Part shown: piece after piece, positions 9,003-18,094 of the stretch | How positions within the stretch are numbered: the first letter of the stretch is position 1 | Layout: each line of letters begins with the position of its first letter | Program-made: the position numbers and the translations under genes | The notes under the pieces: model-generated | The model's input: only the letters and a program-made list of their open reading frames with translations | The model's database searches: none | What the model was told of the DNA's origin: nothing | NCBI GenBank assembly: GCA_023284085.1 | Contig: JAKVHY010000017.1 | Coordinates: forward strand, 52,348 to 116,347 | Direction of reading: 5' to 3' | DNA length: 64,000 nt | Source: Shewanella benthica | Lineage (GTDB): Bacteria > Pseudomonadota > Gammaproteobacteria > Enterobacterales > Shewanellaceae

Positions 9003-10141
9003 TGACTCATTCAAGCAATAGTGTTGTATTTCAAACCTTAGGTACAGCCTCTGGCAAGCTGATTGGGGTCATGACCCTGAATATGGAACAAGCCCTTAAT
9101 TCCATCAATCTCGAGATGGTGCAGCTGATGTTTGCGCAGCTTACGCGCTGGCAAGATGATGATGCTATCGCCATGGTGATGCTAGATGGCGCAGGCGAGA
9201 AAGCCTTCTGCGCCGGCGGTGATGTCAGGGCCATCTATCATGCCTCTGTCGCCACGCCGGGTGAGCTCACCGAGCAGGCGACAGAATTCTTTGAGCAGGA
9301 ATATAGACTCGATTATCTTATCGATACCTATGTGAAACCTATTTTAGTCTGGGGAACGGGTATCGTCATGGGAGGAGGCCTTGGCCTGATGATGGGGGCG
9401 AGTCATCGTGTGGTGACCGAGCGTTCACGTATCGCCATGCCTGAGGTGACCATAGGCCTGTATCCCGATGTCGGTGGCAGTTATTTTCTTAATCGTATGC
9501 CGGGAAAGCTGGGTTTATTTCTGGGACTGACGGCTTATAACATGAATGCTGCCGATGCAAAATACGTGGGAATTGCTAATTACTATATTCAAGATGATGA
9601 TAAACAGCCCTTGCTTGATAGTTTAGCCTGCCTCAATTGGGGAGATGATACCGAGGTTAACCACAGCTTGCTGAGCGATGAACTCAATCGCACCGGAGCC
9701 AAAGCGAGCGCAGGGTTAGCCAAGGGGCTGCTCGAGACTCATAAAGATAATATCGATGTACTGATGTCGGGCTCGCTCAACGAGATAATGGCTCGAGTGA
9801 GTGAGCTTAAGCTTAAGGAGTCTTGGTTAGCGCGTCCCATCAAGACCATGCTGTCCGGTAGCCCCATCAGCCTGCAACTTATTTATCGCCAAGCGCAGTT
9901 AGGCATAGACTTGAGTCTGGCTGAAGTCTTTAGGTTTGAGCTTGGTTTGAGCGTGAATTGCTGCGCCCTGGGAGATTTCGCTGAAGGAGTGAGGGCGCTG
10001 CTTATCGATAAAGATCGCAATCCCCAGTGGAAGTTTAACCAAGTGGCGGATGTGCCCACTAGCTTAATCGAGCAGATGCTGAGTTCACCTTGGTCTTTAG
10101 CATCCCACCCCTTAGCTCAGTTGGAGGAGCCTCTGTTGTAA
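9002..10141 (+). CDS. 3-hydroxyisobutyryl-CoA hydrolase
   Basis: Second crotonase-fold enzyme, 379 residues, about 120 longer than the preceding hydratase because of the C-terminal extension usual in the hydrolase (HIBCH/ECH_2) type. It hydrolyses 3-hydroxyisobutyryl-CoA to free 3-hydroxyisobutyrate, the substrate of the following mmsB product. Marks are AFCAGGDVRAIYH near residue 65, GTGIVMGGGLGLMMGASHRVVTE, MPEVTIGLYPDVGGSYFL and SPISLQLIYRQ. It starts in the TGATG overlap with the hydratase. The substrate follows from family type and context. Confidence 0.92.
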   Translation: MTHSSNSVVFQTLGTASGKLIGVMTLNMEQALNSINLEMVQLMFAQLTRWQDDDAIAMVMLDGAGEKAFCAGGDVRAIYHASVATPGELTEQATEFFEQEYRLDYLIDTYVKPILVWGTGIVMGGGLGLMMGASHRVVTERSRIAMPEVTIGLYPDVGGSYFLNRMPGKLGLFLGLTAYNMNAADAKYVGIANYYIQDDDKQPLLDSLACLNWGDDTEVNHSLLSDELNRTGAKASAGLAKGLLETHKDNIDVLMSGSLNEIMARVSELKLKESWLARPIKTMLSGSPISLQLIYRQAQLGIDLSLAEVFRFELGLSVNCCALGDFAEGVRALLIDKDRNPQWKFNQVADVPTSLIEQMLSSPWSLASHPLAQLEEPLL

Positions 10142-10261
10142 GAGCGCTAGCTTAAAAACTGCGAGTTAGAACAAAGCAGTTGAGCAGGCGACAGTTAAAC
10201 GGACATGTGTAATACAGCAAGCTTGAAATGAGTCGAAATTACTTTAGCTAAGGAGTGTTAG

Positions 10262-11200
10262 ATGACAAGTATCGCATTTATCGGATTGGGACATATGGGC
10301 GCGCCTATGGCGGCCAATTTAGTGAAATCAGGCGTGATGGTTAAGGTGTTCGATCTCGTCCCCGAGGCGATGAAGTCTCTCACTGACGTTGGCGCGCTTG
10401 CAGCCAAGAGTGCCTGCGGCGCTGCATCTGGCGCCGATGTGGTGATAACCATGCTGCCGGCTGGAAAACATGTTCGCTCGCTCTACTTAGGTGAAGGCAG
10501 CTCTGATAAGGGCTTGCTTGATGTGGTGGCCGAGGGGACCTTACTGATCGATTGCTCGACCATAGATGCTCAGAGCGCTAAACATGTCGGTGAAGTCGCA
10601 GCGAGTAAGGGATTTGAGTTTGTCGATGCGCCCGTATCGGGTGGCACAGCAGGCGCGGCGGCCGGGACATTAACTTTTATCTGTGGTGGCAGCGACAGCG
10701 GGTTTGAGCAAGCCTCTAAGGTGCTAAGTCATATGGGCGCCAATATTTTACACGCCGGTGGACCCGGCGCCGGTCAGGTGGCCAAAATTTGTAATAACAT
10801 GCTCCTGTCTGTACTGATGATAGCCACCAGCGAGTCTCTGCAGATGGGAATTGACCACGGCTTAGATCCTAAGGTGTTATCTGAGATAATGAAGGTCAGT
10901 AGTGGTGGTAATTGGACGCTAGATAAATATAATCCTTGTCCGGATGTGATGGAGTCTGTACCGTCGTCGAATGATTATCAGGGCGGTTTCATGGTCGATC
11001 TTATGGTTAAAGATCTTGGCCTATCCCAAGAGGCGGCATTACTGACTAATTCCTGTACGCCAATGGGCGCGCTTGCACGCAGTTTATATGTGAACCATGC
11101 TCGTCAAGGCAATGGCACACGAGATTTTTCTAGTATTTTTGAACAGTTTTCTAATTCACAACAGATGACTAATATTCAACAAATTAAAAGCAAAGGGTAA
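10262..11200 (+). CDS. mmsB: 3-hydroxyisobutyrate dehydrogenase
   Basis: NAD-dependent oxidation of 3-hydroxyisobutyrate to methylmalonate semialdehyde, the substrate of MmsA. The 312-residue protein has the Rossmann start FIGLGHMGAPMAANL, the substrate motif VDAPVSGGTAGAAAGTL and the catalytic Lys in GAGQVAKICNNML. The C-terminal all-alpha domain carries KDLGLSQEAA. It is about 12-15 residues longer than typical MmsB at the C-terminus (a Gln/Ser/Asn-rich tail). An AGGAG site precedes the ATG. It sits 120 bp after the hydrolase gene and only 4 bp before the SDR gene. Confidence 0.95.
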   Translation: MTSIAFIGLGHMGAPMAANLVKSGVMVKVFDLVPEAMKSLTDVGALAAKSACGAASGADVVITMLPAGKHVRSLYLGEGSSDKGLLDVVAEGTLLIDCSTIDAQSAKHVGEVAASKGFEFVDAPVSGGTAGAAAGTLTFICGGSDSGFEQASKVLSHMGANILHAGGPGAGQVAKICNNMLLSVLMIATSESLQMGIDHGLDPKVLSEIMKVSSGGNWTLDKYNPCPDVMESVPSSNDYQGGFMVDLMVKDLGLSQEAALLTNSCTPMGALARSLYVNHARQGNGTRDFSSIFEQFSNSQQMTNIQQIKSKG

Positions 11201-11204
11201 CACG

Positions 11205-11963
11205 ATGGATTTAAAAGATAAGGTAGTGGTAATTACTGGTGGTGCTGGTGGACTTGGTTTGGCTATGGCGGTAGATTTAGCCGAAGCTGGCGCTAAAATA
11301 GCCCTTATCGATGTCGATCAAGAGAAGCTTGAACGTGCTTGCGCCGATATTGGCGACAGAGCAGAAGTACAAGGTTATGCCTTTGATATTACTTCAGAAG
11401 AAGATGTGGTGGCGGGGTTCGGTTTTATCCTGGAAGATTTCGGTCAAGTGAATGTGCTTATCAATAATGCAGGGATCTTAGCCGATGGCATGCTAGTCAA
11501 AGCCAAAGAGGGTAAGGTGACAGACCGTATGTCATATGAGCAGTTTCAGTCTGTGATTAACGTCAACTTAACCGGCTCATTCCTCTGTGGACGTGAAGCA
11601 GCGGCTGCCATGATCGAGTCTAAGCAAGAAGGCGTGATCATCAACATCTCCAGCTTAGCCAAGGCAGGCAATATGGGCCAGACTAACTATTCGGCTTCTA
11701 AAGCGGGTGTGGCTGCTATGTCTGTTGGCTGGGCGAAAGAGTTGGCAAGATACAATATTCGTAGCGCCGCGGTAGCGCCAGGTGTGATTGAAACTGAAAT
11801 GACGGCTGCGATGAAGCCTGAAGCGTTAGCCCGTATGGAGAAAATGGTGCCAGTCGGCCGTTTGGGTCAACCTAGCGAGATATCATCGACGGTGAAGTTC
11901 ATCATAGAGAACGATTACGTTAACGGCCGTGTATTCGAGATTGATGGCGGCATACGTATATAG
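11205..11963 (+). CDS. SDR dehydrogenase, 3-hydroxyacyl-CoA / 3-ketoacyl-CoA reductase type
   Basis: Short-chain dehydrogenase of 252 residues. It shows the cofactor glycine motif TGGAGGLGLAMA, Asp at the end of beta-2 (IDVD), which favours NAD(H), NNAG near residue 87, and the Ser-Tyr-Lys triad in NISSLAKAG and YSASKAG. The likely role is oxidation of 2-methyl-3-hydroxybutyryl-CoA to the thiolase substrate, which would complete isoleucine degradation in this block; in Shewanella I recall the position being named ivdG. It starts 4 bp after mmsB and is followed by a strong terminator, so it is the last gene of the operon. Confidence 0.9.
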   Translation: MDLKDKVVVITGGAGGLGLAMAVDLAEAGAKIALIDVDQEKLERACADIGDRAEVQGYAFDITSEEDVVAGFGFILEDFGQVNVLINNAGILADGMLVKAKEGKVTDRMSYEQFQSVINVNLTGSFLCGREAAAAMIESKQEGVIINISSLAKAGNMGQTNYSASKAGVAAMSVGWAKELARYNIRSAAVAPGVIETEMTAAMKPEALARMEKMVPVGRLGQPSEISSTVKFIIENDYVNGRVFEIDGGIRI

Positions 11964-12031
11964 ACTCGAGTGTCTAGAACCTGGGAGCGAATTCCTAGGC
12001 GCTAATTTCTAAGACAAGTATGATAAATATT

Positions 12032-12056
12032 AAAACGGGCTTAGGCCCGTTTTTTG
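12032..12056 (+). terminator. Terminator of the branched-chain degradation operon
   Basis: ACGGGC-ttag-GCCCGT stem (12035-12050), preceded by an A run and followed by six T. It is 68 bp after the SDR stop. Confidence 0.9.
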
Positions 12057-12150
12057 TTGCTCTGGATTCATTCGGTTAAGATCTACATTTATCCCTGTGA
12101 CAGGCTTTAATCATTACACTTACTTACATATGTGCTTATGATACGTGATA

Positions 12151-12429
12151 ATGTTCGATGTTAATCAATGGGGAAAAGCTGAGTTGATGTTCGATAAAAA
12201 GATGGTCTGGCTGGAAAAAACGGCAAGACGTTTGATGTTGCTGGTGGGTGGTGTGGGCTTGATCGTTATCTATTCGGGTTTCTTCTATCTGATGTTCAAG
12301 GGCACTGATACATCGGCTTTGCCATGGTACCTTCTCCTGTCTCCCTGGATTTGTATCTATTTTGGCCTGACTCAGGCCAGGCAGTTAGCGGTTATTTTAT
12401 GGTTTAAGCAGAAATTAACTCGAAAATAA
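12151..12429 (+). CDS. Small membrane protein of unknown function
   Basis: About 92 residues with two hydrophobic segments: MLLVGGVGLIVIYSGFFYLM near residues 30-50 and WYLLLSPWICIYFGL near 60-75, with basic ends, so both termini probably face the cytoplasm. I do not recognise the family. The start is uncertain: ATG 12151, an in-frame GTG at 12145, or ATG 12187 are possible and none has a strong RBS. Its stop TAA shares bases with the first ATG of the next frame (TAATG), which suggests an operon with the peptidase lipoprotein. Confidence 0.6.
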   Translation: MFDVNQWGKAELMFDKKMVWLEKTARRLMLLVGGVGLIVIYSGFFYLMFKGTDTSALPWYLLLSPWICIYFGLTQARQLAVILWFKQKLTRK

Positions 12430-12461
12430 TGATGACCTTTATATGGAAAAAGGAGCCAGCA

Positions 12462-14501
12462 GTGAGACACCATTTTTATTTTATGCCTTTATTGTCATTG
12501 TTGCTCTTATGTTTGCTAACGGCATGCGGTAAACCGGATCCTGTTGAAACAATTGATAAACGAAGTGGCCTTAAAGTCGCGGCTTATGGCAGCTGGCTGT
12601 CACCGATAACAGCAGAAGATGTTTATGGTTTGTCAGATGATTTTGGTGAATTGCAGAGCGTTAACGGTGCGCTCTATTTTGTTCAATCGGACTCATCGGC
12701 TCAGGGTAAAATGGGCATCAAGCGTCTGGAGACTGGAGCAAACTTGAGCGATGCGGTGAGCTCGGCATTCGATGTCAGATCTAGAGTACATGAATATGGC
12801 GGCTCGCCATTTCTTGGTATTGGTCAGAGTATTTTTGCCTCCAAAGCAGAAGATCAGCTGCTCTATCGTTTCGCGCCTAACCAATCGCCCGTCCCTTTAA
12901 CTATCCCTGGTACTCGTCATGCCGATTGTGTGTCGTATTCAAAAGGCTCAAGACTCATCTGTGTGCGTGAAGACCATAGAAACAGTGGAGAGCCGACTTC
13001 AAGCCTAGTGGCGCTTAATCTTAACTTTGCCGGGGAAGGTGAAATCCTAATCGACGGGGATGATTTCTATTCATCGCCCAGGGTATCACCGGATATGAAT
13101 ACATTGGTTTGGATTGCCTGGCAACATCCGAATATGCCCTGGGATAATACTGAGCTTTGGATAGGCGAACTCGCTCCTAAAGGTGGAGTGCATAATCCCA
13201 AGCGATTATTGTCTGATAAAAATGGCTCCATTACACAAGCATCATTTAGCCCTAGTGGTCAGCTCTACTTCGTGGCCGATTTTGACAATTGGTGGAACTT
13301 GTATCGCATCAATTCCGCGGGAGACTTGGAGCAAGTGCTGGATAAAGATGCCGAGTTTGCAGTACCTGACTGGAAGTTGGGTAATCACAATTATGCCTTC
13401 GAGTCAGATAATACCATCATCGCCAGTTACAGCGATAAAGGACAAGCTTCACTGATTAGAATTTTTCTCGATACCGGTATTACCGAGGCCATTGCCGTGG
13501 ATTTCGGCGAGATATCTCAGGTAGTGAAGGGGGAAGACGGCATTTACTTTGTCGGGGCTAAAGTGACTCCGGAAAAAGGGATCTATAAGGTGACAGGACG
13601 AGGGGTGGCGCTTATCTACTCACCAGAACTTGCGACAGTCGATCCTAATTATATTTCCAGAGCCGTAAGTGTCAGCCTGAAATCCAGTGACGGCGTCACT
13701 ATCTATGGTTATTTTTATGGCGCGAGAAACCCTGACTTCATTGGCCTCAGAGGCTCAAGACCCCCCTTGCTGGTCATGCTCCATGGCGGGCCGACTGCCA
13801 AAGCCAGTTTGGCATTTCGGCGGGATATTCAATACTGGACCAGTCGTGGTTTTGCGGTGCTGGATCTCAATTATCGTGGCAGCTCAGGTTTCGGGCGAGA
13901 ATATCGTCAAAGCCTGTATGGGAAATGGGGTATCGCCGATGTAGAGGACGCCGTGCGAGCGGCCGGATATCTGGTCAATAAAGGCTGGGTTGATGGCACT
14001 AAGCTTGCGATGAGAGGCAGTAACGCAGGTGGCCTCACTGTGTTATCGGCACTGGTGTTCTACGATACGTTTAAAGCGGGTGTGAGCTATGCTGGCATCA
14101 GTGATATGGAGGTGTTAAGCCGAGATGCGCATAAGTTTGAGTCCAGTTATTTAGAATTACTGGTGGGTAAAAACTCCGCCGAAAATAACGTGTATCGTGA
14201 ACGCTCTCCATTACATCACCTCGACAGGCTAAATGAGCCCTTGTTGCTGATTCAGGGAGGTGATGACCCTGTGGTATTGGCTAAGCAATCCACAGAGGTA
14301 TTTAACCAACTTAAAGCGCGAGGGATCCCCGTAGCCTATCTCGAATTCGAGGGTGAGGGGCATAGTTTGAGGGATCCGGTAAATCAAATGACCGCTATCG
14401 AAGCCGAGCTGTATTTTTATGGCAAGGTGTTTGGGTTCACTCCCGCAGGTGATATTCCCACATTGAAAATTGACAATGCTCACCGACTAAAAAAACACTA
14501 A
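12462..14501 (+). CDS. S9-family peptidase lipoprotein (prolyl oligopeptidase type)
   Basis: About 679 residues. A lipoprotein signal, short basic start then LLSLLLLCLLTAC, anchors it in the envelope. Residues ~50-400 look like a beta-propeller with repeated short strands. The C-terminal alpha/beta-hydrolase domain begins around SSDGVTIYGYFYG and has HGGP, the nucleophile Ser in MRGSNAGGLT, Asp in QGGDDPVV and His in EGEGHSLR. It should cleave small peptides in the periplasm. GTG 12462 is preferred: AAGGAG lies seven bases upstream, whereas ATG 12429 would put 11 extra residues before the signal and has no RBS. The nucleophile motif GSNAG differs slightly from the common GxSxGG. Confidence 0.85.
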   Translation: MRHHFYFMPLLSLLLLCLLTACGKPDPVETIDKRSGLKVAAYGSWLSPITAEDVYGLSDDFGELQSVNGALYFVQSDSSAQGKMGIKRLETGANLSDAVSSAFDVRSRVHEYGGSPFLGIGQSIFASKAEDQLLYRFAPNQSPVPLTIPGTRHADCVSYSKGSRLICVREDHRNSGEPTSSLVALNLNFAGEGEILIDGDDFYSSPRVSPDMNTLVWIAWQHPNMPWDNTELWIGELAPKGGVHNPKRLLSDKNGSITQASFSPSGQLYFVADFDNWWNLYRINSAGDLEQVLDKDAEFAVPDWKLGNHNYAFESDNTIIASYSDKGQASLIRIFLDTGITEAIAVDFGEISQVVKGEDGIYFVGAKVTPEKGIYKVTGRGVALIYSPELATVDPNYISRAVSVSLKSSDGVTIYGYFYGARNPDFIGLRGSRPPLLVMLHGGPTAKASLAFRRDIQYWTSRGFAVLDLNYRGSSGFGREYRQSLYGKWGIADVEDAVRAAGYLVNKGWVDGTKLAMRGSNAGGLTVLSALVFYDTFKAGVSYAGISDMEVLSRDAHKFESSYLELLVGKNSAENNVYRERSPLHHLDRLNEPLLLIQGGDDPVVLAKQSTEVFNQLKARGIPVAYLEFEGEGHSLRDPVNQMTAIEAELYFYGKVFGFTPAGDIPTLKIDNAHRLKKH

Positions 14502-14583
14502 ATGCCGGTATTAGATTGATCTGTTAGGAATCGGGGCGAGCCATTTCATCAAATAGGTTATCAAGTTTGCTGGATTAACCAGA

Positions 14584-14967
14584 CTATTCACTGAGTCCGC
14601 TCAGTATGGCGCAGTCTGGTTGATGGCCGCCGCGACAATCCTTAATCAGATGCTTTAACTGGCTCTCGAGTGCCTGTAACTTGGTGATTCTATCACTCAC
14701 CATCTCCAGATGAGTCTTAGCCAAGCGTTTTACATCTTCGGCATCTCTGTCTTGATTGAGCTTGAGGTCGAGCAGAGAACGGCAATCATCTAAAGAGAAA
14801 CCTAAGTCGCGACTGTGACTGATAAAATTAAGGGAGTCGATCTGAGGTTTATCATATTCTCTGTAGCCATTTTCACCCCGTGCGGCGCAGATAAGGCCTA
14901 TGTCGTGGTAATAACGAATACTCTTAACCGATAGACCGGTCTTTTTTGCTACTTCACCAATTTTCAT
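14584..14967 (-). CDS. cueR: CueR-type MerR-family copper regulator
   Basis: Cu(I)-sensing activator of copA, 127 residues. The winged-helix start is MKIGEVAKKTGLSVKSIRYY, followed by a coiled-coil dimerisation helix (residues ~75-107). The metal loop is CRGGHQPDC, two Cys eight residues apart, as in CueR/HmrR. Of three adjacent ATG codons, 14967 is chosen because GAGG stands six bases upstream. It is divergent from copA and reads away from the shared 200-bp promoter region. By family knowledge it distorts the 19-bp-spacer copA promoter when copper is bound. Confidence 0.92.
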   Translation of the reverse strand: MKIGEVAKKTGLSVKSIRYYHDIGLICAARGENGYREYDKPQIDSLNFISHSRDLGFSLDDCRSLLDLKLNQDRDAEDVKRLAKTHLEMVSDRITKLQALESQLKHLIKDCRGGHQPDCAILSGLSE

Positions 14968-15064
14968 CATAAGCCTCATTAGGTATTCACTGCGCGCTTA
15001 ATCACTCAAAAGCAATCGAGTGAGAGTCAAATTCAACAAAGTGGATTTAATTTACAATCAGGGT

Positions 15065-15095
15065 TTGACTCTCCCATTAGGGGAGACATTAACCT
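15065..15095 (+). promoter_or_regulatory. CueR-dependent copA promoter
   Basis: A -35 TTGACT (15065-15070) and -10 TAACCT (15090-15095) are 19 bp apart, the overlong spacer typical of MerR-family promoters. The spacer contains the dyad CTCCC-attag-GGGAG. A further TTGACT-like hexamer on the minus strand near 15030 may serve cueR itself. The inferred transcription start near 15102 rules out translation from the in-frame GTG at 15103. Confidence 0.88.
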
Positions 15096-15168
15096 AAGTG
15101 CAGTGAAATGGGAACAACCCAATTTAAATAGCCTTGATCGAGACTCAAATTTTGAGTATGGGGAATCA

Positions 15169-17457
15169 ATGATTATGAAAAATATCAACAGCATGACTTT
15201 ATATGTACCTCAAATGAACTGCGCAAGTTGTGTCGCCAAAATTGAAGGTGCATTCGAAAAACTATCACAGCCTGGTGAAGGGGCTAAGCTGGTCGCACGG
15301 GTGAATCTGGCTGACAAGCAGGTGCACATTCAAGGTGATATTAGCAGTGAGCTAGCGATAGTGACCGTGGCCAGTGTTGGTTATGATAGTGAACTCGTGC
15401 TGGATGCCAAGCTTGCCAGCGAGAAGAAAATTCAGGCTGAGCGAGTCGAGTACCGCACCCGTATCATCCAATCTATGCTGGGGTTGGGCTTAGGCGTCCC
15501 CATGATGTTGTGGGGGCTATTGGGCGGTGAGATGATGGTGAATAATCCCAGTCAGCAATTGGCCTGGGGGGTCATGGGGATAATTACCTTTATCCTGCTA
15601 GTGACCACTGGCGGACACTTCTATAAAGGGATGTGGCGTGCACTTAAGGCGCGCAGTACCAACATGGACACCTTGATAGTGCTCGGTACGACCACAGCAT
15701 GGGCCTATTCTATGTTGGTGGTGATTATGCCTTCTTGGTTTCCAGCCGAAACCCGTCATGTGTACTTTGAAGCCAGTGTGATGATTCTGGGTTTGATTAA
15801 CTTGGGCCATGCGTTGGAACTCAGGGCTAAGGGCAAGACCAGTGAAGCGGTTCAGCGCCTTATAGGATTACAATCCACCACAGCAATAAGGCTGACCGAC
15901 TCTGGGGATGAAGAGGTCAAAATTGCCCAAATACAGCTCGGTGATAAGTTGAGACTACAACCTGGCAGTCGAGTCGCCTTGGACGGCGAGGTATTGAGTG
16001 GCGAGTCGAATCTCAACGAGTCCATGCTAACTGGTGAGCCTATTCCTGTGACTAAAAGCATTGGCGATATGCTCAGTGCCGGCACCGTTAACGGCAATGG
16101 CAGTATCATCTACCGCGTGACAGCCGGGTTAACCGATACTCGTCTATCGAAAATTATCGACCTGGTTCAACAGGCACAAACATCAAAAATGCCCATAGGC
16201 AGACTCACGGATAAGATATCGGCTTACTTTGTTCCTGCGGTGGTGATTATTGCCCTGATCGCTTCTGTGGTGTGGTATTTGGTGGGACCTGCGCCTCAGA
16301 TATCACATGCGCTAGTCGTGTTAACCAGTGTACTTATCATAGCCTGTCCTTGTGCCCTAGGATTAGCGACACCTATGTCTATCATGGTATCAGTTGGACG
16401 AGCCGCACAGATGGGCGTCTTGATTAAGAATGGTGAGGCTCTGCAAACTGCGAGTAAGGTTACCTGTGTGGTGCTGGACAAGACCGGCACTATCACATCG
16501 GGTAAGCCATCGGTAACCGACATTCGCCTGCTTGACTCTTATGATGGTGGCAGTGAGAGTGGCAGTCAAGCCTCTGCATCTGAGCAATTCTTATTCCTGG
16601 TGGCGAGCCTGGAACAACATTCCGAGCACCCATTGGCTCAGGCTATGCTCGATGAAGCCAAGACGCGAGAGCTAAGCTTGGTCGAACCTGACCGTTTCAA
16701 CAATATTCAGGGAAAGGGCATTGTGGGCATCGTCTCTGGCGTCGAGCTAGCCATAGGCAATATGAGCTTGATGGTCATGGAGAACATATCGGGTGTAGAT
16801 GCCTTACAAGATGAGGTTGAGACTTTGGCTCTGCTTGGTAAAACCCCAGTTTATGTGGCACAAGACGGGTGCCTAGTCGGTGTGATTGCCATCAGCGACC
16901 CGGTGAAACCCGATGCCAAAGAAGCCATTGCCGCACTTAAACGTGCCGGTAAACGGGTGATATTACTCAGCGGTGACAAGCAAGAGACGGTGCAAGCCGT
17001 TGCCGATGAAGTGGGCATAGATGAAGTCATTGCCGGAGTCTTACCCGAGCAGAAACAGGCTAAGATTATCGAGCTCAAAGAGAGTGGAGAAGTCGTCGCC
17101 ATGGTAGGAGATGGTATCAATGATGCCCCCGCCTTGATGAGTGCCGATGTGGGTATCGCCATGGGGAGTGGCACCGAAGTCGCCATCGAGAGTGCCGACT
17201 TGACCTTACTAACTGGACGCTTGTCAGTATTGGCCGATACCTTTGCCTTGGCCAACGCCAGCATGAGGAACATCAAGCAGAATTTGTTCGGCGCGTTCAT
17301 ATACAACAGCTTAGGCATTCCAGTTGCTGCAGGTGTTCTATTCCCCCTAACCGGAATTTTACTGAGTCCTGTGATAGCGGGAGCCGCGATGGCACTCTCT
17401 TCTCTGACTGTAGTGACAAACGCTAACCGCTTGAGACACGTGAAGTTGAGTCGTTAG
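15169..17457 (+). CDS. copA: Copper-exporting P1B-type ATPase
   Basis: Pumps Cu(I) from the cytoplasm across the inner membrane. About 762 residues from ATG 15169, which has GGGGAA just upstream; the longer frame from 15103 would start at the transcription start. Order of domains: one N-terminal HMA domain with MNCASC, four membrane helices, the actuator loop with TGEP, the CPC metal site in IACPCALGLATP, the phosphorylation site DKTGT, the SEHPLA nucleotide motif, GDGINDAP and two final helices. The last 55 codons are repeated twice downstream in decayed form. Family members often carry two HMA domains; only one is seen here. Confidence 0.95.
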   Translation: MIMKNINSMTLYVPQMNCASCVAKIEGAFEKLSQPGEGAKLVARVNLADKQVHIQGDISSELAIVTVASVGYDSELVLDAKLASEKKIQAERVEYRTRIIQSMLGLGLGVPMMLWGLLGGEMMVNNPSQQLAWGVMGIITFILLVTTGGHFYKGMWRALKARSTNMDTLIVLGTTTAWAYSMLVVIMPSWFPAETRHVYFEASVMILGLINLGHALELRAKGKTSEAVQRLIGLQSTTAIRLTDSGDEEVKIAQIQLGDKLRLQPGSRVALDGEVLSGESNLNESMLTGEPIPVTKSIGDMLSAGTVNGNGSIIYRVTAGLTDTRLSKIIDLVQQAQTSKMPIGRLTDKISAYFVPAVVIIALIASVVWYLVGPAPQISHALVVLTSVLIIACPCALGLATPMSIMVSVGRAAQMGVLIKNGEALQTASKVTCVVLDKTGTITSGKPSVTDIRLLDSYDGGSESGSQASASEQFLFLVASLEQHSEHPLAQAMLDEAKTRELSLVEPDRFNNIQGKGIVGIVSGVELAIGNMSLMVMENISGVDALQDEVETLALLGKTPVYVAQDGCLVGVIAISDPVKPDAKEAIAALKRAGKRVILLSGDKQETVQAVADEVGIDEVIAGVLPEQKQAKIIELKESGEVVAMVGDGINDAPALMSADVGIAMGSGTEVAIESADLTLLTGRLSVLADTFALANASMRNIKQNLFGAFIYNSLGIPVAAGVLFPLTGILLSPVIAGAAMALSSLTVVTNANRLRHVKLSR

Positions 17458-17477
17458 TTTGGTTGCTGTTTGAGTAA

Positions 17478-17505
17478 GGAACCCGAATAAAATCTATTCG
17501 GGTTG
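17478..17505 (+). terminator. copA terminator-like hairpin
   Basis: AACCCGAAT (17480-17488) pairs with ATTCGGGTT (17496-17504) around a 7-nt loop, without a long T run. The same hairpin is carried by each of the two extra copies downstream (about 17692-17722 and 17920-17949). Confidence 0.65.
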
Positions 17506-17508
17506 CCA

Positions 17509-17670
17509 TGCATCTATAACTCTTTAGGCATACCAGTCGCCGCTGGAGTTCTATTCCCTCTAACCGGAATATTACTGAGTCCTGTGATAGCAGGAGCCGC
17601 GATGGCACTTTCTTCCTTGACTGTGGTCACTAATGCAAATCGTTTAAGACATGTGAAATTGAACAAGTAA
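17509..17670 (+). pseudogene. copA: copA 3' fragment, copy 2
   Basis: About 52 codons readable without interruption as [16 protein letters not shown]... to RLRHVKLNK and a stop. The protein sequence equals the end of CopA except that the final two residues are NK instead of SR, while many third positions differ (for example AGC/TCT, ATT/ATA, GTT/GTC). It has no start codon or RBS and cannot be a gene by itself. The pattern of synonymous changes means it diverged while part of a functional gene. Confidence 0.85.
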
Positions 17671-17722
17671 TAGGTTAAATGCTTGATGTCTGAGGAACCC
17701 GAGTAAAATCTGTTCGGGTTCC

Positions 17723-17897
17723 TTCATATATAACAGCTTGGGGATACCAGTCGCTGCAGGCGTCTTATTCCCGTTTACCGGCATATTACTGAGCCCTGTG
17801 ATTGCAGGGGCTGCGATGGCACTCTTGTTATTAATGACCATCATTAACAGTAGTGACCAACGCTAACAGGCTAAGACATGTGAAGTTGAACAAGTAA
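17723..17897 (+). pseudogene. copA: copA 3' fragment, copy 3
   Basis: It reads as [19 protein letters not shown]... with mostly synonymous differences up to GAAMAL. The next ~14 bases are then replaced by about 24 bases containing TTATTAATGACCATCATTAA, which destroys the frame. After that the copA tail resumes (CTAAGACATGTGAAGTTGAAC). It is the most decayed copy. Confidence 0.82.
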
Positions 17898-18094
17898 TAG
17901 GTTAAATGCTTGATACCTGAGGACCCCGAATAAAGCCTGTTCGGGTTCCTTCATCAAATCTTCCTGCAACGGAAAACTCTCATCGCTAGCTAGTGCGCTT
18001 TTAGTTGATTGTTTGTCGACTGCTGGCTATAATATCGCGCTTGATTTTGCTCGTTTATACATCACATTGCATAATAAATTTTGGGATCTAACAC

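Larger units (their letters stand above)
17296..17949 (+). repeat. Three tandem copies of the copA 3' end
   Basis: The unit runs from TTCATATA.AACAGCTT.GG to the hairpin and the following GGGTTCC. Copy 1 is the true copA end (17296-17508), copy 2 is 17509-17722, copy 3 is 17723-17949; periods are about 213, 214 and 227 bp. Copies 2 and 3 differ from copy 1 largely at third codon positions. Confidence 0.92.

Noticed and set aside
16851..17318. 155-codon antisense ORF under copA
   Set aside because: Low-complexity Ser/Ala/Leu composition typical of an antisense frame; no RBS.
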